From Pseudomonas sp. (lineage in GTDB: Bacteria > Pseudomonadota > Gammaproteobacteria > Pseudomonadales > Pseudomonadaceae), in assembly GCA_030654635.1 (NCBI GenBank), contig JAURXE010000483.1, positions 1 through 5,700 on the forward strand: 5,700 bases of DNA. Direction: 5' to 3'. Shown one piece after another: positions 5,680-5,700 of the stretch (its first letter is position 1; the number at the start of each line of letters is the position of its first letter). The notes under the pieces are model-generated. The model was not told where the DNA came from. It made no database searches and worked only from the letters and a program-made list of their open reading frames with translations. Made by a program: the position numbers and the translations under genes.

Positions 5680-5700
5680 TGGAAGCCTTACTCGCAAGTC
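5679..5700 (+). CDS. metI: Methionine ABC transporter permease MetI, first seven codons only
   Basis: An ATG at 5679 shares its A with the metN stop codon (TAATG), a translational-coupling junction typical of transporter operons. The seven codons present read MEALLAS and run off the right edge. GGAGG at 5664-5668 lies ten bases ahead inside metN and would serve as its ribosome site. Identity as the MetI permease rests on the usual metN-metI-metQ order and this junction, since too little sequence is present for any domain. A metQ gene for the binding protein would be expected beyond the window. Confidence 0.78.

Overview
The window is a GC-rich, densely packed stretch of gammaproteobacterial chromosome. 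Its gene order, divergent znuA / zur-znuC-znuB, then an exported protein of unknown role, then metN-metI, matches from memory the zinc-uptake and methionine-uptake neighbourhood of Pseudomonas (PA5498 to PA5504 in P. aeruginosa PAO1). The MetN and Zur proteins also read as Pseudomonas-type. No mobile element, CRISPR array, rRNA or tRNA was seen, and the composition looks even throughout.

Left part (1-1245, minus strand): znuA, the periplasmic zinc-binding protein, is followed after 12 bases by the start of a small membrane-anchored or exported protein that runs off the left edge and that I do not recognise. Centre (1246-3369): a short divergent promoter region carries a clear Zur operator. 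To its right, on the plus strand, lie zur, znuC and znuB, joined by ATGA-type or 8-base overlaps. ZnuA (binding), ZnuC (ATPase) and ZnuB (permease) form one high-affinity zinc importer. Zur, when loaded with zinc, should shut off both arms from the shared operator.

Right part (3370-5700): after a gap with its own weak promoter comes a 288-residue secreted protein with a TPR-like segment, a long Ala/Lys/Glu-rich coiled-coil stretch and a separate C-terminal domain. Its function is unknown. A noncoding gap of about 300 bases holds several perfect inverted repeats, a candidate sigma70 promoter and a structured leader. It leads into metN, the methionine importer ATPase with its C-terminal NIL domain, and the first codons of metI, which overlaps metN by one base.

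The transporter and regulator genes are ordinary and confidently identified. The parts worth a second look are the two uncharacterised exported proteins attached to the zinc and methionine transport genes, the structured metN leader, and a MetJ-box-like palindrome in the zur leader.
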